Source of the DNA: Candidatus Omnitrophota bacterium
GTDB lineage: Bacteria > Omnitrophota > Gorgyraeia > Gorgyraeales > Gorgyraeaceae
Length of the DNA: 62,915 nt
Reading direction: 5' to 3'
Assembly (NCBI GenBank): GCA_018901615.1
Contig: JAHIEN010000108.1
Span: 1-62,915 of the forward strand
In this document: piece by piece, positions 8,850-18,306 of the stretch
Position numbering within the stretch: the first letter of the stretch is position 1
Layout: each line of letters opens with the position of its first letter
The notes under the pieces: generated by a model
Told to the model about the DNA's origin: nothing
What the model saw: the letters and a program-made list of their open reading frames with translations, nothing else
Databases searched by the model: none
Program-made: the position numbers and the translations under genes

Positions 8850-10037
8850 TTATTCTGACAGGCCTATGATCATCCACCAAAAAAGGCCTGCCTGTGATAT
8901 GAAATAGGTAGAGTCAATAAAGTTGTGCAGTATAAAGGCAAGACCTGCCAGAAACAGGTACTTTGATTTAAAGAAGGCCTTTTTTATAAAGGCCCATATG
9001 AGGAAAATTATTGCTATAAGGCCTGTTATACCTGTTTCTGCCCACTGGTGAAGCACTATATTGTGAGCGTATCTGGTATCTGTGCCGCCCCCCACCTTGT
9101 AGTTTAAAAATACTTCATGAAAATTTCCAGGCCCGACCCCGGATATAAAATGGTTTTTTATGATACCCGAAGCAGCGCGCCAGTAGCCCATGCGCTGGAT
9201 AATGGAGTTTTGCGGGTCGTTTAGATCTAATAATCTTTCCTGACGGGAGATCGTGATAAAGAAAGCGGCCAGGCTTATAAATATAAAAAAAATCAGAGCC
9301 ATTATTTTTTTGTGTTTAAAAGATTTGTACGAGAGTAAAAAGAAAATGATAAACGCGGATACAAAACTTAACCATGCGCCCATGGATTTCGTGAGGATGA
9401 GCGCGGTAACTATCAAAAACGGCGCAAGATACCATACCATGGAATGGTCTTTGCTTTCCGCAATGGATAAGGAAAGAAACAGGGCCATGATCAAGTATCC
9501 GCCCAGTATATTAGGCGAAGGGAATGTGCCTATGGAGCGTTTGGTTATTAAGATATCTTTCGCGTATGAGGATTTTAAAATAAAGTCACTATTCATCTCT
9601 TTTAGATAATCCAGTGTCCCCTGGTATCCCCAGAAATATTGATATATTGAATACAGGCTTATTATTAAAGCGGCGATGACAATCGTCTTTATCAATGATT
9701 TTTTTTGTGTTTCATCTGCCTGGCGGACCAGAAAGAAAACAGAGAAACAGCTTACGAGTTTGATCGTTTCTCTGATAGAGTTTTGCATTTTGAAAGATAA
9801 CGCGGTAGATAAAAGGTAAGCCAACAGGAGCAATAAAAGAGGGCGGTTGTAAGTATTTTTGGATAGCGCTGTCCTGTTGGTAAATAGCGCTATAACAGCA
9901 AAAAATATAAGGAAGTTTTGGTAGTATATTTCCAATGCAGGGTATAAGAGGTCTGAAAAAAACGGCCTTATAAAGACAAGCGCCAGGAGGGGGAAAAAAA
10001 TGAAAGATAATAAGGCTTTAGATTTTATATTCTCCAT
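8850..10037 (-). CDS. O-antigen ligase/polymerase (Wzy/WaaL family)
   Basis: A 395-residue polytopic membrane protein with about 10-12 hydrophobic helices. A large periplasmic loop contains GVGPGNFHEVF and then RYAHNIVLHQWAETGITG, the His-containing Wzy_C signature of O-antigen polymerases and ligases. These enzymes join lipid-linked glycan units in the periplasm. It is the only minus-strand gene in the polysaccharide locus. It converges on the GT2 gene with one base between coding ends and diverges from the next GT2 gene with 15 bp between start codons. Its promoter, or that of its neighbour, must therefore lie inside coding sequence. Confidence 0.88.
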   Translation of the reverse strand: MENIKSKALLSFIFFPLLALVFIRPFFSDLLYPALEIYYQNFLIFFAVIALFTNRTALSKNTYNRPLLLLLLAYLLSTALSFKMQNSIRETIKLVSCFSVFFLVRQADETQKKSLIKTIVIAALIISLYSIYQYFWGYQGTLDYLKEMNSDFILKSSYAKDILITKRSIGTFPSPNILGGYLIMALFLSLSIAESKDHSMVWYLAPFLIVTALILTKSMGAWLSFVSAFIIFFLLSYKSFKHKKIMALIFFIFISLAAFFITISRQERLLDLNDPQNSIIQRMGYWRAASGIIKNHFISGVGPGNFHEVFLNYKVGGGTDTRYAHNIVLHQWAETGITGLIAIIFLIWAFIKKAFFKSKYLFLAGLAFILHNFIDSTYFISQAGLFWWMIIGLSE

Positions 10038-10052
10038 GATATAATTGATTTT

Positions 10053-10925
10053 ATGATATCAATAATCATCGCAAATTACAACAAGAAAGATTTATTAAAA
10101 AGATGCATGGATTCCGTAAGGGGCCAGGGCTTTAAGGATATAGAAATTATTGTAGTGGATAATGCATCGACAGATGGCAGCGTCGAGATGGTTGCTGGCT
10201 ATTATCCTGAGGCTAAATTGATAAGGAATACACGGAATCTACTTTTTTGCAGGGCGCATAATCAAGGCATAGACGCGTCAAAGGGAAATTTTATACTGTG
10301 TCTGAACAACGATGTTATGTTAGATAAAGATTATTTAAAGGAGGCGTTGTCAGCGATCGGGCAGGACGCCAGGATTGGCATGGTCAGCGGAAAAATTTTA
10401 AGGATGGATAAAACAACGATAGATTCGACAGGTTTGTTCGTGGGCAGAAATAGAAAGGCGATAGAGAGGGGGTACAGAAAAATTGACAGGGGCCAGTATG
10501 ATAGGCCAGGTTATGTGTTTGGCGTCAGTGGTTCGTGCGCGTTTTTCAGAAAAAGGACGCTTGTGGATGTAAAAGATGAATATGGCTATTTTGACGAGAG
10601 GTTTGGTTTTTATTATGAAGATCTGGACCTGTGCTGGAGGGCACAGAGAAAAGGCTGGAAGGCGTATTATACCCCTAAGGCAGTAGCCTGTCATGTCAGG
10701 GCCGCAACCGCTCTCATATATAAAGTCGGAACCAGAAAAAGGTGGAACTTACCCTACCTGCAGCCTGGTCTAGAGGCAAGGTACATTAAAAATAGATATA
10801 GATGCGTTAGAAAAAATGATTCCGCTGTAAAATTTTTGATAAATTTACCATTTATAATTTTATATGAATTAAAACTCTGGACATATCTAGGGTTAAAGCA
10901 TGTATTTATGAGCGGGGGTGAATGA
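10053..10925 (+). CDS. Glycosyltransferase family 2 (rhamnosyltransferase-like)
   Basis: A 290-residue GT2 enzyme. The N-terminus is MISIIIANYNKKDLLKR, the nucleotide segment DNASTDGS, the metal site LNNDVMLD and the catalytic motif EDLDLCWRAQRKGW. It is clearly paralogous to the GT2 at 7946-8848. The C-terminal segment has a hydrophobic stretch (INLPFIILYELKLWTYLGL). It overlaps the next glycosyltransferase by 4 bp (ATGA). The 15-bp gap to the divergent ligase gene includes TATAAT at 10040-10045 on the plus strand, too close to the start to act as a normal promoter for this gene. Confidence 0.9.
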   Translation: MISIIIANYNKKDLLKRCMDSVRGQGFKDIEIIVVDNASTDGSVEMVAGYYPEAKLIRNTRNLLFCRAHNQGIDASKGNFILCLNNDVMLDKDYLKEALSAIGQDARIGMVSGKILRMDKTTIDSTGLFVGRNRKAIERGYRKIDRGQYDRPGYVFGVSGSCAFFRKRTLVDVKDEYGYFDERFGFYYEDLDLCWRAQRKGWKAYYTPKAVACHVRAATALIYKVGTRKRWNLPYLQPGLEARYIKNRYRCVRKNDSAVKFLINLPFIILYELKLWTYLGLKHVFMSGGE

Positions 10926-12106
10926 TTATGAAGGTAGCCTTGGTTGTTCACACAGCTTATCCAGATTTTATCGGAGGACGAGAACATCATGTGCATTACT
11001 TGGCCTCAAGGCTTTCTCAAACCGATGAAGTAGTGGTAATTGCCGGAGGAAAGACAGGTAAGATACAAGAGAGAAAGATCTCAGGGTATAGGTTGATTAC
11101 TCTTCCGATGATATCAATCAAAGTTTCAAGAAACCCTCTTCAGATCTATCGCATTATCTGGAAGCTTTTTCCGATTTTAAAAATAGAAAAACCTGATCTG
11201 ATTCATGCCTTTGAATACGGATCATACAGTACTGACGTCACATACCTATATTCGAAAAAATATAACATTCCATTTATGATAACCGTATATGGATATCAAT
11301 TCAAAAATCCGATATTAAAATTTCTTAAAATAGTTTATAATTATTTTATTGGAAGAAAGTTATATGAAGAGGCTAGTGGAGTATTCTATTCTTCAGAGGC
11401 CCAATATAGGGAAATATTAGGAGTTATTAGGAAAGATATAAGAAGCAAGATTGTGTTCCAGGAAAACTGCATACCAGTTAATAACTTTAAATACGCAGTT
11501 CCCAAGCAGGACTTATTAAAAAGTTATAATTTACATGACAACGAGATAAAATTGTTAACCGTTCTTCGCATATTGCCCAGAAAAGGGTTAAGGTATTTAG
11601 TCCTTGCTTTAGAAAAAATTATAAAAGAAAATCATCTCGGAAAGATAAAGCTCTTGATCGTTGGACCCGATTGCGGAGAATTGAAAAATATCAAAACTAT
11701 GGTTAAAAAGGCGAAGTTAAAAAACAATATAATAATTGTAGGTCCGGTAGCCCCTCATAGGATAAAAGATTTTTTGGGTATCGCAGATATTTTTGTGCTA
11801 CCTTCTTTGTATGAAGCGTTGCCACTGGCGCTTCTTGAGGCCATGGCAGCAGGTAAGGCTGTGATTTTTACAAGTTTACCTTGTGCAAAAAAAGTGATTA
11901 TAGATGAAAAAGACGGCCTCTTGGTTAAACCTGCTGATGTCGATTCTTTGAAACGGGCGATATATAGATTATGTTGCGATAAAGAGCTTCGGCAACGCCT
12001 TGGTTATAACGCAAGAAAGAAGGCAATAAATTTTGATTATCAAATCGAGGCTACTAAATTAAGGCAGGTGTACACCAAGATTCTTTTGGACAAGGTCGAG
12101 GAGTAA
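10922..12106 (+). CDS. Glycosyltransferase family 4 (GT-B fold)
   Basis: A 394-residue GT-B glycosyltransferase. The N-terminal domain contains the GGREHHVHYLA segment typical of GT4 enzymes. The donor domain starts near residue 205 (IKLLTVLRILPRKGL). The signature PSLYEALPLALLEAMAAGK (about 300-318) has the E-x7-E arrangement seen in retaining GT4 enzymes. A purine-rich GGGGGTG precedes the start. A second ATG at 10928 is equally plausible. It lies at the junction between the polysaccharide genes and the rSAM region and is more A+T-rich than the GTs before it. It could therefore belong to either neighbourhood. Confidence 0.9.
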   Translation: MIMKVALVVHTAYPDFIGGREHHVHYLASRLSQTDEVVVIAGGKTGKIQERKISGYRLITLPMISIKVSRNPLQIYRIIWKLFPILKIEKPDLIHAFEYGSYSTDVTYLYSKKYNIPFMITVYGYQFKNPILKFLKIVYNYFIGRKLYEEASGVFYSSEAQYREILGVIRKDIRSKIVFQENCIPVNNFKYAVPKQDLLKSYNLHDNEIKLLTVLRILPRKGLRYLVLALEKIIKENHLGKIKLLIVGPDCGELKNIKTMVKKAKLKNNIIIVGPVAPHRIKDFLGIADIFVLPSLYEALPLALLEAMAAGKAVIFTSLPCAKKVIIDEKDGLLVKPADVDSLKRAIYRLCCDKELRQRLGYNARKKAINFDYQIEATKLRQVYTKILLDKVEE

Positions 12107-12128
12107 GACATAGAAAGATAAAATCAAT

Positions 12129-13529
12129 ATGAGAGTTATATTTGCAGTAAAGTATAGTGGTGATGAATATATAGGGCTTATGAGGATTTCTAGTATATTG
12201 AGAAACAAGGGGTATCAAGTAGAGGCGGTAGAAGCTGAATACAATAAGGTGAAAGAAAGATTAAAAGATGGCCTTCCCACTGTATTAGCCTATAGCGCCC
12301 CGACCATTTTTGTTAGTCATTATTTAAAATTAAATAAACGCATCAAAGAAAGATTTAATGTTTTTTCTGTGTTCGGCGGCCCACATCCTACTGCAGTTCC
12401 GGAAATGATCAAGGAAGACGGTGTCGATGGCGTATGCATAGGTGAAGGTGAATTCGCCATGCTTGAACTGGTAGATAATTTATGTTCCGGAAGACCCGTA
12501 AATGATATTAAAAATTGGTGGATTAAGGAAAATGGCAAGGTATTTAAAAATCCTTTAAGGCCATTGATCAAAGATTTGGATAGCTTACCTTTTCCCGATA
12601 GAGAATTATTTAAAAATCATGCTTTATTTGACAGGGAAAGGATCTACATATTAACAGGAAGGGGCTGTCCTTATGCATGCTCCTTTTGCTTTAATCCTTA
12701 TTATAATAAGATCTACGAAGGACAGATGACTAGTATCCGCAAGCGGAGCGTTGAAAACGTAATCGAAGAAATCAGGCGATTTAAAAAAGACTTTCCCTTG
12801 AAGTTTGTGAGATTTTATGACGATATTTTTATTTTGCCTTTTGGATGGCTAAAAGAGTTTTCCAGTAAGTACAAAAAATATGTCAATCTCCCATTTTATT
12901 GTAATGTGCGCGCAGACCTTATAGATTCCAGGATTGCTAGATACCTGAAGAATGCGGGTTGTTTCAGTGTTTCTATGGGCCTTGAAACAGCAGATGATAC
13001 TTTGCGCAATGAGATTTTGAATAAAGAAATTACAAAAGAACAAATAATTAGTGCAGTCAAGTTGTTAAAAGAGCAAAAAATTAGAGTGAGGACGAGCAAC
13101 ATCCTCGCCCTATCAAAGCAATCTATTGATAAAGATTTTGATACATTGAGATTGAATATTAAGTGTCGCGTGGATTATGCATCTGTCAGTATGCTTGCCT
13201 TTTATCCCAAAACCGGAGTCCAAAAATCAATAGGTAAATATAAGCATTCTTTACTGTGGGGCCTAGAAAATAATCAAGAGAAAAGTTTAGTAGAGAGGCT
13301 TTATTATCTTTTTCCAATCACTGTAGAATATCCATTTCTTTTTCCATTGGTGAAGATTTTAGTGAGGCTCCCTTTAGGTTGTTTATATAGAGTGTCATAT
13401 TTATTATGGCAGGGATATTGCGCATATTTTAGAACTTACCCTGGAGGCATCAGAGCTTTTATTAAGGGAGTTAAAAAATACACTAAAAAGATTGTTTTTT
13501 TGAGAAAAGAAAGATATAATAACGCATGA
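12129..13529 (+). CDS. B12-binding-type radical SAM enzyme
   Basis: A 466-residue protein. Residues 1-150 form a cobalamin-binding-like Rossmann domain containing FGGPHPTAVPE and GVCIGEGEFA. The rSAM barrel follows with CPYACSFC (Cys180, Cys184, Cys187), which ligates the 4Fe-4S cluster that cleaves SAM. The classical DxHxxG cobalamin loop is not seen, as is common in this class. Members catalyse C-methylations, ring rearrangements and other difficult radical chemistry, but this one's substrate is unknown. It overlaps the methyltransferase-like gene downstream by 4 bp. The last 60 residues are hydrophobic and basic, suggesting membrane association. Confidence 0.9.
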   Translation: MRVIFAVKYSGDEYIGLMRISSILRNKGYQVEAVEAEYNKVKERLKDGLPTVLAYSAPTIFVSHYLKLNKRIKERFNVFSVFGGPHPTAVPEMIKEDGVDGVCIGEGEFAMLELVDNLCSGRPVNDIKNWWIKENGKVFKNPLRPLIKDLDSLPFPDRELFKNHALFDRERIYILTGRGCPYACSFCFNPYYNKIYEGQMTSIRKRSVENVIEEIRRFKKDFPLKFVRFYDDIFILPFGWLKEFSSKYKKYVNLPFYCNVRADLIDSRIARYLKNAGCFSVSMGLETADDTLRNEILNKEITKEQIISAVKLLKEQKIRVRTSNILALSKQSIDKDFDTLRLNIKCRVDYASVSMLAFYPKTGVQKSIGKYKHSLLWGLENNQEKSLVERLYYLFPITVEYPFLFPLVKILVRLPLGCLYRVSYLLWQGYCAYFRTYPGGIRAFIKGVKKYTKKIVFLRKERYNNA

Positions 13530-14275
13530 CAAAACTACATATAGATGATTTTTTAGGTAGATATAAGTCCAGAGAATTTATAGACTTAGTAGAAAAATGG
13601 GATTGTAATCTTGAGAGAAAAACCGTACTCAAAACAGATCTTCGCGAAGAGGCCTTTGGAGAGGATGAAATCTTATTTTCATTATCGAATAAGAATACGC
13701 GGTTTTTCGCCTTAGATATTTCAAAAGAAACTGTTAAAAAAGCAGATATTAGACAAAAAGAAAAAGGTTTTGTCCATAGATATACTGTGGCTGATGTAAG
13801 AAATCTGCCTTTTAAAAGTGATGTTTTTGATTTTATATTGTCCAGTTCAACGCTCGACCATTTTAACTCGGAAAACGAACTTATAAAAGCTCTATTGGAA
13901 TTAAAAAGGGTGGTCAAGCCAGTGGGGAGTTTAATTATCACGCTTAATAATAGATGTAATGTTAATTTCTATCTATTGCTTAAACTAAAAAAGCTCTTTG
14001 GCTTGACCGCTTACCCTGAGCAATTTTATTGTTCAAGACAGTTAAAAACTATATTTCAAAAAGTTGGTTTATATATTCAAGGCGAAGATTACAGCGCCCA
14101 TATTATTAGCCCTGTAAACAGCACGTTACTGCTGCTTAGAAAATTTATAAGCAAAAAAGTTATAGATAGGATTGCAAGAGGGAGTGTATCTTTTTTTAGA
14201 TGGCTTGGCAAAAGGGAAAAAACTAAAATTTTCACAGGATGGTTTATAGCGTTAAAATGCAATAAAACGTATTAA
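13526..14275 (+). CDS. Class I SAM methyltransferase-like protein
   Basis: A 249-residue protein resembling the UbiE/Methyltransf_11 type. FFALDISKETVKKA fits the acidic end of strand 2, VADVRNLPFKSDVFDFILSSSTLDHF matches motifs II-III, and KRVVKPVGSLIIT fits the strand-5 region. Motif I (the glycine-rich SAM loop) is poorly conserved in the first 60 residues, so activity is uncertain. The ATG overlaps the upstream B12-rSAM stop (ATGA), indicating co-translation and likely a shared substrate. A strong promoter for the next operon starts about 90 bp after its stop, so this pair closes its own transcription unit. Confidence 0.75.
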   Translation: MTKLHIDDFLGRYKSREFIDLVEKWDCNLERKTVLKTDLREEAFGEDEILFSLSNKNTRFFALDISKETVKKADIRQKEKGFVHRYTVADVRNLPFKSDVFDFILSSSTLDHFNSENELIKALLELKRVVKPVGSLIITLNNRCNVNFYLLLKLKKLFGLTAYPEQFYCSRQLKTIFQKVGLYIQGEDYSAHIISPVNSTLLLLRKFISKKVIDRIARGSVSFFRWLGKREKTKIFTGWFIALKCNKTY

Positions 14276-14365
14276 ATTATGGATATAACAACATGGCAGC
14301 GGACAAAAATCATGAAATATATCAGGGTGGATGTTTGAATTTTAAGTAGCATATATCATGTTCTC

Positions 14366-14394
14366 TTGACAAATGTCGACGGCATGCATAATAT
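14366..14394 (+). promoter_or_regulatory. Sigma70-type promoter ahead of porin operon
   Basis: TTGACA (14366-14371) and TAATAT (14389-14394) are separated by 17 bp, about 65 bp before the porin start. The rest of the 182-bp gap 14276-14457 shows no gene. It is the best promoter-like sequence between 10 and 47 kb and likely drives the porin/importer/rSAM genes. Confidence 0.72.
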
Positions 14395-14457
14395 ATTTTG
14401 TTATAGCATTTCAATTCTTAAACTAATAGACGAATAGAAAAAAGAAAAGGAGAGAAA

Positions 14458-15534
14458 ATGAAGAAAATCGTTTTATGTTTTTTATTTATTTTTAGCACTT
14501 TGTTTGTAAAGAATGTAATAGCGGAACCAGACAAAAACTACCCCGCGATTAAAGTTTTCGGCTTTACGCATCTACAGGCATTGTATGATGATACCGCTGG
14601 GTCCAACCACGGCGAAGAATTTAGGATTGCAAGGGCAAGGATTGGCGCTATAGGGAATATAACCGACATTGTAGATTATATGGTGTTGACCGAATGGGGT
14701 CGATTTACCTACAATGACCCTGTTACACTTTTAGACGCCTGGGTCAATTGGAAGCTCAACCCCGGCCTTAATATTAAGATAGGTCAAACCTGGTATAAAT
14801 TTTCTTTTTCTGGAACAGACAATCTGCCCAAGATCCCCTTTATCTACAGGCCGGAGGTCGTGGATGGGATTTGGTTAACTATGGGTAGAAATGGTTCCTA
14901 TGCCTATGATCAAGGTATTGAACTTTGGGGTGACTTTAAAGAAAGTAGATTTCCCTGGGCGTATATGTTTTTTATTACTAATGGCTCAGGGCTTGATAAT
15001 TTTGAGGACAATGGTAAAAAGGATTTTACAGGAAGGGCATGGATCGAGCCTAAAAAGGATTTAAGATTAGGCCTTTCTGGTTTTTATGGCCATTCCAGAA
15101 CAGAGGTTACCTCTAATTTGGGCAATGAGGAAAAAAGAGATTTACCCGAATATGCCTATGGATTAGAACTAGTATACACTAAGGAGCGCTTTCGTTTCAT
15201 TTATGAATATTTAGAAGGCCTTTATGAGGGGTATGTGGATATAAATGGAGCAGAGGTCTTTCATATCGCCACCAAGAGACCTAGAGGGTGGTATACGACA
15301 TTCAGCTTTAAACCTTTATCGTGGATTGAAATACCCGTTCGTTACGCATGGTATGAAAAGGACGCGGTAAATAGCGATACTGGTTTAGAGACAGTGACCG
15401 CTGGCGTTACCTGGTTTTTAAAAGAAGGGACCTTAAATAATGTTAAATTGAATTATATTATAAAGAGCGAGGAAGAAAATTATGGTTCAAGCCCTAAAAA
15501 TATGGTCGCGCTTCAAATGCAGCTCATATTTTAA
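14458..15534 (+). CDS. Outer-membrane porin (phosphate-selective porin O/P type)
   Basis: A 358-residue precursor. The first about 22 residues are a signal peptide (basic KK, hydrophobic FLFIFSTLFV, cleavage near VIAEP). The remainder alternates polar and aromatic residues as in beta-barrel strands, with early segments such as EFRIARARIGAIGNI and LLDAWVNWKL typical of OprO/OprP-family porins. The final residue is Phe (MQLIF), the usual outer-membrane-protein C-terminal signal. It forms a channel for small, often anionic, solutes. An AAAAGGAGAG Shine-Dalgarno and a sigma70-like promoter precede it. The solute-binding protein follows 66 bp later, so the two probably serve one uptake route. Confidence 0.88.
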   Translation: MKKIVLCFLFIFSTLFVKNVIAEPDKNYPAIKVFGFTHLQALYDDTAGSNHGEEFRIARARIGAIGNITDIVDYMVLTEWGRFTYNDPVTLLDAWVNWKLNPGLNIKIGQTWYKFSFSGTDNLPKIPFIYRPEVVDGIWLTMGRNGSYAYDQGIELWGDFKESRFPWAYMFFITNGSGLDNFEDNGKKDFTGRAWIEPKKDLRLGLSGFYGHSRTEVTSNLGNEEKRDLPEYAYGLELVYTKERFRFIYEYLEGLYEGYVDINGAEVFHIATKRPRGWYTTFSFKPLSWIEIPVRYAWYEKDAVNSDTGLETVTAGVTWFLKEGTLNNVKLNYIIKSEEENYGSSPKNMVALQMQLIF

Positions 15535-15600
15535 ATGGTGATTATGCTAATTTTGGTTACCGTCAATAACGAATTATCTTTAACTTAAAAGGAGGGTGTT

Positions 15601-16833
15601 GTGTTAGAAAGAATTGGAAATTTTTTTATAGTGATTATTTTTATTTTGGCTTTAACAGTAGCGACAGCTCCTCTTCAGGCTGCAAATGAGAAGGGTGATA
15701 TTAACGATGGTTCATGCACTGGTTGGGGGTGGCCCCTGCCTTATGAACAGGTAAGTAAAAAATCTCTGGAATGGCTAGAATCAAAAGGGTGGTCGCCGCT
15801 GACTATCGGGTATTTTGCCGATATCCCAGGCTATTCAGCTTGTTATTCGATAATTAAAGAAAAACAACTTTTAGAGAAACGCGGACTTTCGGTACGTTTT
15901 GTAAGCTTTCTTTCCGGCCCCCCTATCGTAGAGGCATTTTTGGGTGGTCAGACTCAGGTTACGCACTACGGTGATTTCCCTTTTTGGTTAACAGTTGACA
16001 AGGGTGCTTTGGTTAAGGCATATGCATTAACCGGAGTTAATATGGAAGTGGCGATGCTCGTTCATCCGGATTCTTCCATAAAAAAACCAGAAGATCTTAA
16101 ACAAGAAGGAAGGTTAACAGTGGTGGGCGCAACTTTAGGTTCGTATGCAGAGTTTTATCTTACAGCAATGGCTGAGCAAAAGAATTTAGTAAGAGATAAA
16201 GATTTTAGAGTGGCTGGTTTAACTACAAGAGACGCCCAGCTTCTTCCTAAAGGCGTAGATGCGGTTTGTATCTGGGATCCGCATATAACATTTTCTGAAG
16301 AGAAGGGTTTGGGGAAGAAGATTGATACAGGATACGCTTATTTTTTTAATACAGGATTTGATTTTGTTCGCAGAGAGATTCATGAAAACGCCCCTGATGT
16401 GGTACAGGCTCTTGCTGATGCGGCGGTTGAAGCTCTTTTATACGCCGGCTATGATATTGATGGCACAGTGGATTTTTTTCGCAAAGATCCCAGGGTCTCA
16501 GCCTATTCCAAGGAGCTCATAAGAGATCAGATCGCTAAATACGTGACTTTTTATCCTCCCACGTTCCGTTATATTCACAAGAATTTTTGGGCAACCGAAG
16601 ATTCCCGTATTATTAAAGCGTTAAATGCGCAGGGTAGGGTAAAAAAACCATGGAGCATCGAGGAGATGGAGGAGGTTATGGCTCCGGAATACATGGCAAA
16701 CACCTTTCAAAGGTTAGGTTGGGAGATTCCCAAGGAGCCTGTTTTTTTGCCACTAGAATGGAATGGAAAAGTGTCAGAGCCGCCGTATCCCGGGTATATA
16801 GTATCCGAGAGCAGGCCTCGGAACAAAGAGTAG
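15601..16833 (+). CDS. ABC importer solute-binding protein (TauA/SsuA/NMT1-like)
   Basis: A 410-residue periplasmic protein starting at GTG, with GGAGG at 15591-15595. A signal peptide occupies about residues 1-28 (cleavage near LQAAN). The core has type-II binding-protein features of the SsuA/TauA/NMT1 superfamily: TIGYFADIPGYSA, a GQTQVTHYGDFPF segment, VGATLGSYAEFYL and VCIWDPH. The family binds sulfonates, nitrate, bicarbonate or pyrimidine precursors, and the ligand here cannot be told. The matching permeases and ATPase lie 6 kb downstream, after three rSAM genes and a PLP-fold gene. It is larger than typical SsuA/TauA proteins owing to a C-terminal extension of about 70 residues. Confidence 0.85.
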   Translation: MLERIGNFFIVIIFILALTVATAPLQAANEKGDINDGSCTGWGWPLPYEQVSKKSLEWLESKGWSPLTIGYFADIPGYSACYSIIKEKQLLEKRGLSVRFVSFLSGPPIVEAFLGGQTQVTHYGDFPFWLTVDKGALVKAYALTGVNMEVAMLVHPDSSIKKPEDLKQEGRLTVVGATLGSYAEFYLTAMAEQKNLVRDKDFRVAGLTTRDAQLLPKGVDAVCIWDPHITFSEEKGLGKKIDTGYAYFFNTGFDFVRREIHENAPDVVQALADAAVEALLYAGYDIDGTVDFFRKDPRVSAYSKELIRDQIAKYVTFYPPTFRYIHKNFWATEDSRIIKALNAQGRVKKPWSIEEMEEVMAPEYMANTFQRLGWEIPKEPVFLPLEWNGKVSEPPYPGYIVSESRPRNKE

Positions 16834-16861
16834 CTGGTATCCTGATAAGATATAAAACGTT

Positions 16862-18280
16862 ATGAGCGATATTACCCTAATAAACATAACTTCTAAAAAT
16901 ACTTACGATGGTAAAATAGTCAATAGGTTAAGTACCATCGGTATCTATAGTCTGATTGCCTGCCTGGAAGATTCAGGGATTAGCGTTGATTTCCGTGAAT
17001 ATTTTCTTGATTTTGAAAAATCGTCTTCCGAAGAGATGGTTACCGCTGTAAAATTTTTTAAAAATTCCGAGAAGATCATAGGAATTGGCTGCCATTCGAT
17101 CCATCTGCCATTCGTAGCGCGCGTCGCGCAGGAGATAAAAAAAGCATTTCCCGATAAGTTTATTATTTTAGGCGGAGTAGGCCCTTCAATTGTAGCTAGA
17201 CCTTTAATGGAGCTAATAAAAGATATAGATCTAATAGTGATAGGTGAGGCCGAGGTCAACCTTCCGCAGTTAGTCAAGGCCTTGATATATGGTGGTAAAA
17301 AATTATCCGATATTAAAGGAATTATATTTCGTGAAGACGATAAGATTATAGCTGCGCCGCCCATAGAGCGAGTTAATGATTTAGATGATTTGCCCATGCC
17401 CGCGTATAAGTATTTAGATGTTGGATTGTACAAACAGCCGATGGTTATGTCCGCGCGGGGTTGTCCTTTTGGTTGTCCTTTTTGTAGTTTGGGGGCTTAT
17501 TGGAACAGAAAAGTAAGCTATCGTTCCCCGGAAAGGATACAGAAAGAGCTTCAGACCTTGAGCGGGATGGGGGTTAAACGCGTCTTTTTTGCTGACCCCT
17601 GTTTTATGTTAAATAAAGAAAGGTTAATAGGATTTGCAGATGTTGTAAAAAAGGATGCCTTAATGGAAGAGCTTAAGACATACGGTCGCTTGGACTTAGT
17701 AGACAGAGAAACATGCCAGATTCTAGCCGATGCTAATTTTAAAGCTATTTTTTATGGGTTAGAATCAGGGAGCGATTCAGTTTTAAGACAAATTAAAAGA
17801 GGGATCAGAGTGCAAGACGGGTTAGAAACGATAAGGATGACTAAAAAATATTTTACACGGATAGAAGTAAGTTTAATGTGGGGTTTTCCTTTTGAGACAT
17901 TGGGCGATTTAAAGAAAACTATAGATATACACAATTATCTTAAAGATGAGCTGGGTTGTGTTGTGCAGCTTACCTGGTTTCAGCCATTTGCCAACACAAG
18001 GTATTTTCAGGAATACAAAAATATCTTAATGAAGCCCGAGTCGCTTTCAGGAATTTATGATAGACGTATAGGTAGAGAACAGATCCATTCGACACTTGAT
18101 CGTGCTAAAGAATATGATTATACAATAAGCCTAAGAAGCATGATCGGACATTCTCACGTTTATTCTTTGGCAAAAGAGCTGATAGATAGTAACCCGTGTA
18201 TATTTCCCGATTTTTATCGATATAAAACACCAGATTTAGACAAAAAACTAGATATAGTAAACAAAATAGTCCCTAATTAA
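16862..18280 (+). CDS. B12-binding-type radical SAM enzyme, paralogue 1 of 3
   Basis: A 472-residue protein starting MSDITLINITSK. The N-terminal Rossmann domain (about 1-150) has GIGCHSIHLPF and ILGGVGPSIVA, ending VIGEAEVNLP. The rSAM cluster motif is CPFGCPFC (Cys201, Cys205, Cys208), followed by the YGLESGSDSV segment near residue 300 seen in many B12-rSAM proteins. The C-terminus ends FPDFYRYKTPDLDKKL. It shares start, length and C-terminal sequence with the genes at 18307 and 21215 and is the most divergent of the three. It starts 28 bp after the binding-protein gene, so it is probably co-transcribed with the importer. Confidence 0.9.
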   Translation: MSDITLINITSKNTYDGKIVNRLSTIGIYSLIACLEDSGISVDFREYFLDFEKSSSEEMVTAVKFFKNSEKIIGIGCHSIHLPFVARVAQEIKKAFPDKFIILGGVGPSIVARPLMELIKDIDLIVIGEAEVNLPQLVKALIYGGKKLSDIKGIIFREDDKIIAAPPIERVNDLDDLPMPAYKYLDVGLYKQPMVMSARGCPFGCPFCSLGAYWNRKVSYRSPERIQKELQTLSGMGVKRVFFADPCFMLNKERLIGFADVVKKDALMEELKTYGRLDLVDRETCQILADANFKAIFYGLESGSDSVLRQIKRGIRVQDGLETIRMTKKYFTRIEVSLMWGFPFETLGDLKKTIDIHNYLKDELGCVVQLTWFQPFANTRYFQEYKNILMKPESLSGIYDRRIGREQIHSTLDRAKEYDYTISLRSMIGHSHVYSLAKELIDSNPCIFPDFYRYKTPDLDKKLDIVNKIVPN

Positions 18281-18306
18281 ACTAATAATAGTGGCTTTCT
18301 TATGTT

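Noticed and set aside
8859..8890. CAGGCCT/AGGCCTG stem at the junction of the convergent GT2 and ligase genes
   Set aside because: Seven bp with no T run, and inside ligase coding sequence.
10040..10045. TATAAT in the 15-bp gap between the ligase and GT2 start codons
   Set aside because: Too close to both starts to give a leader, and no matching -35.
13526..14275. Reading the methyltransferase-like gene as a full active UbiE-type enzyme
   Set aside because: The glycine-rich SAM loop is not clear, so only a general class I methyltransferase-like call is made.
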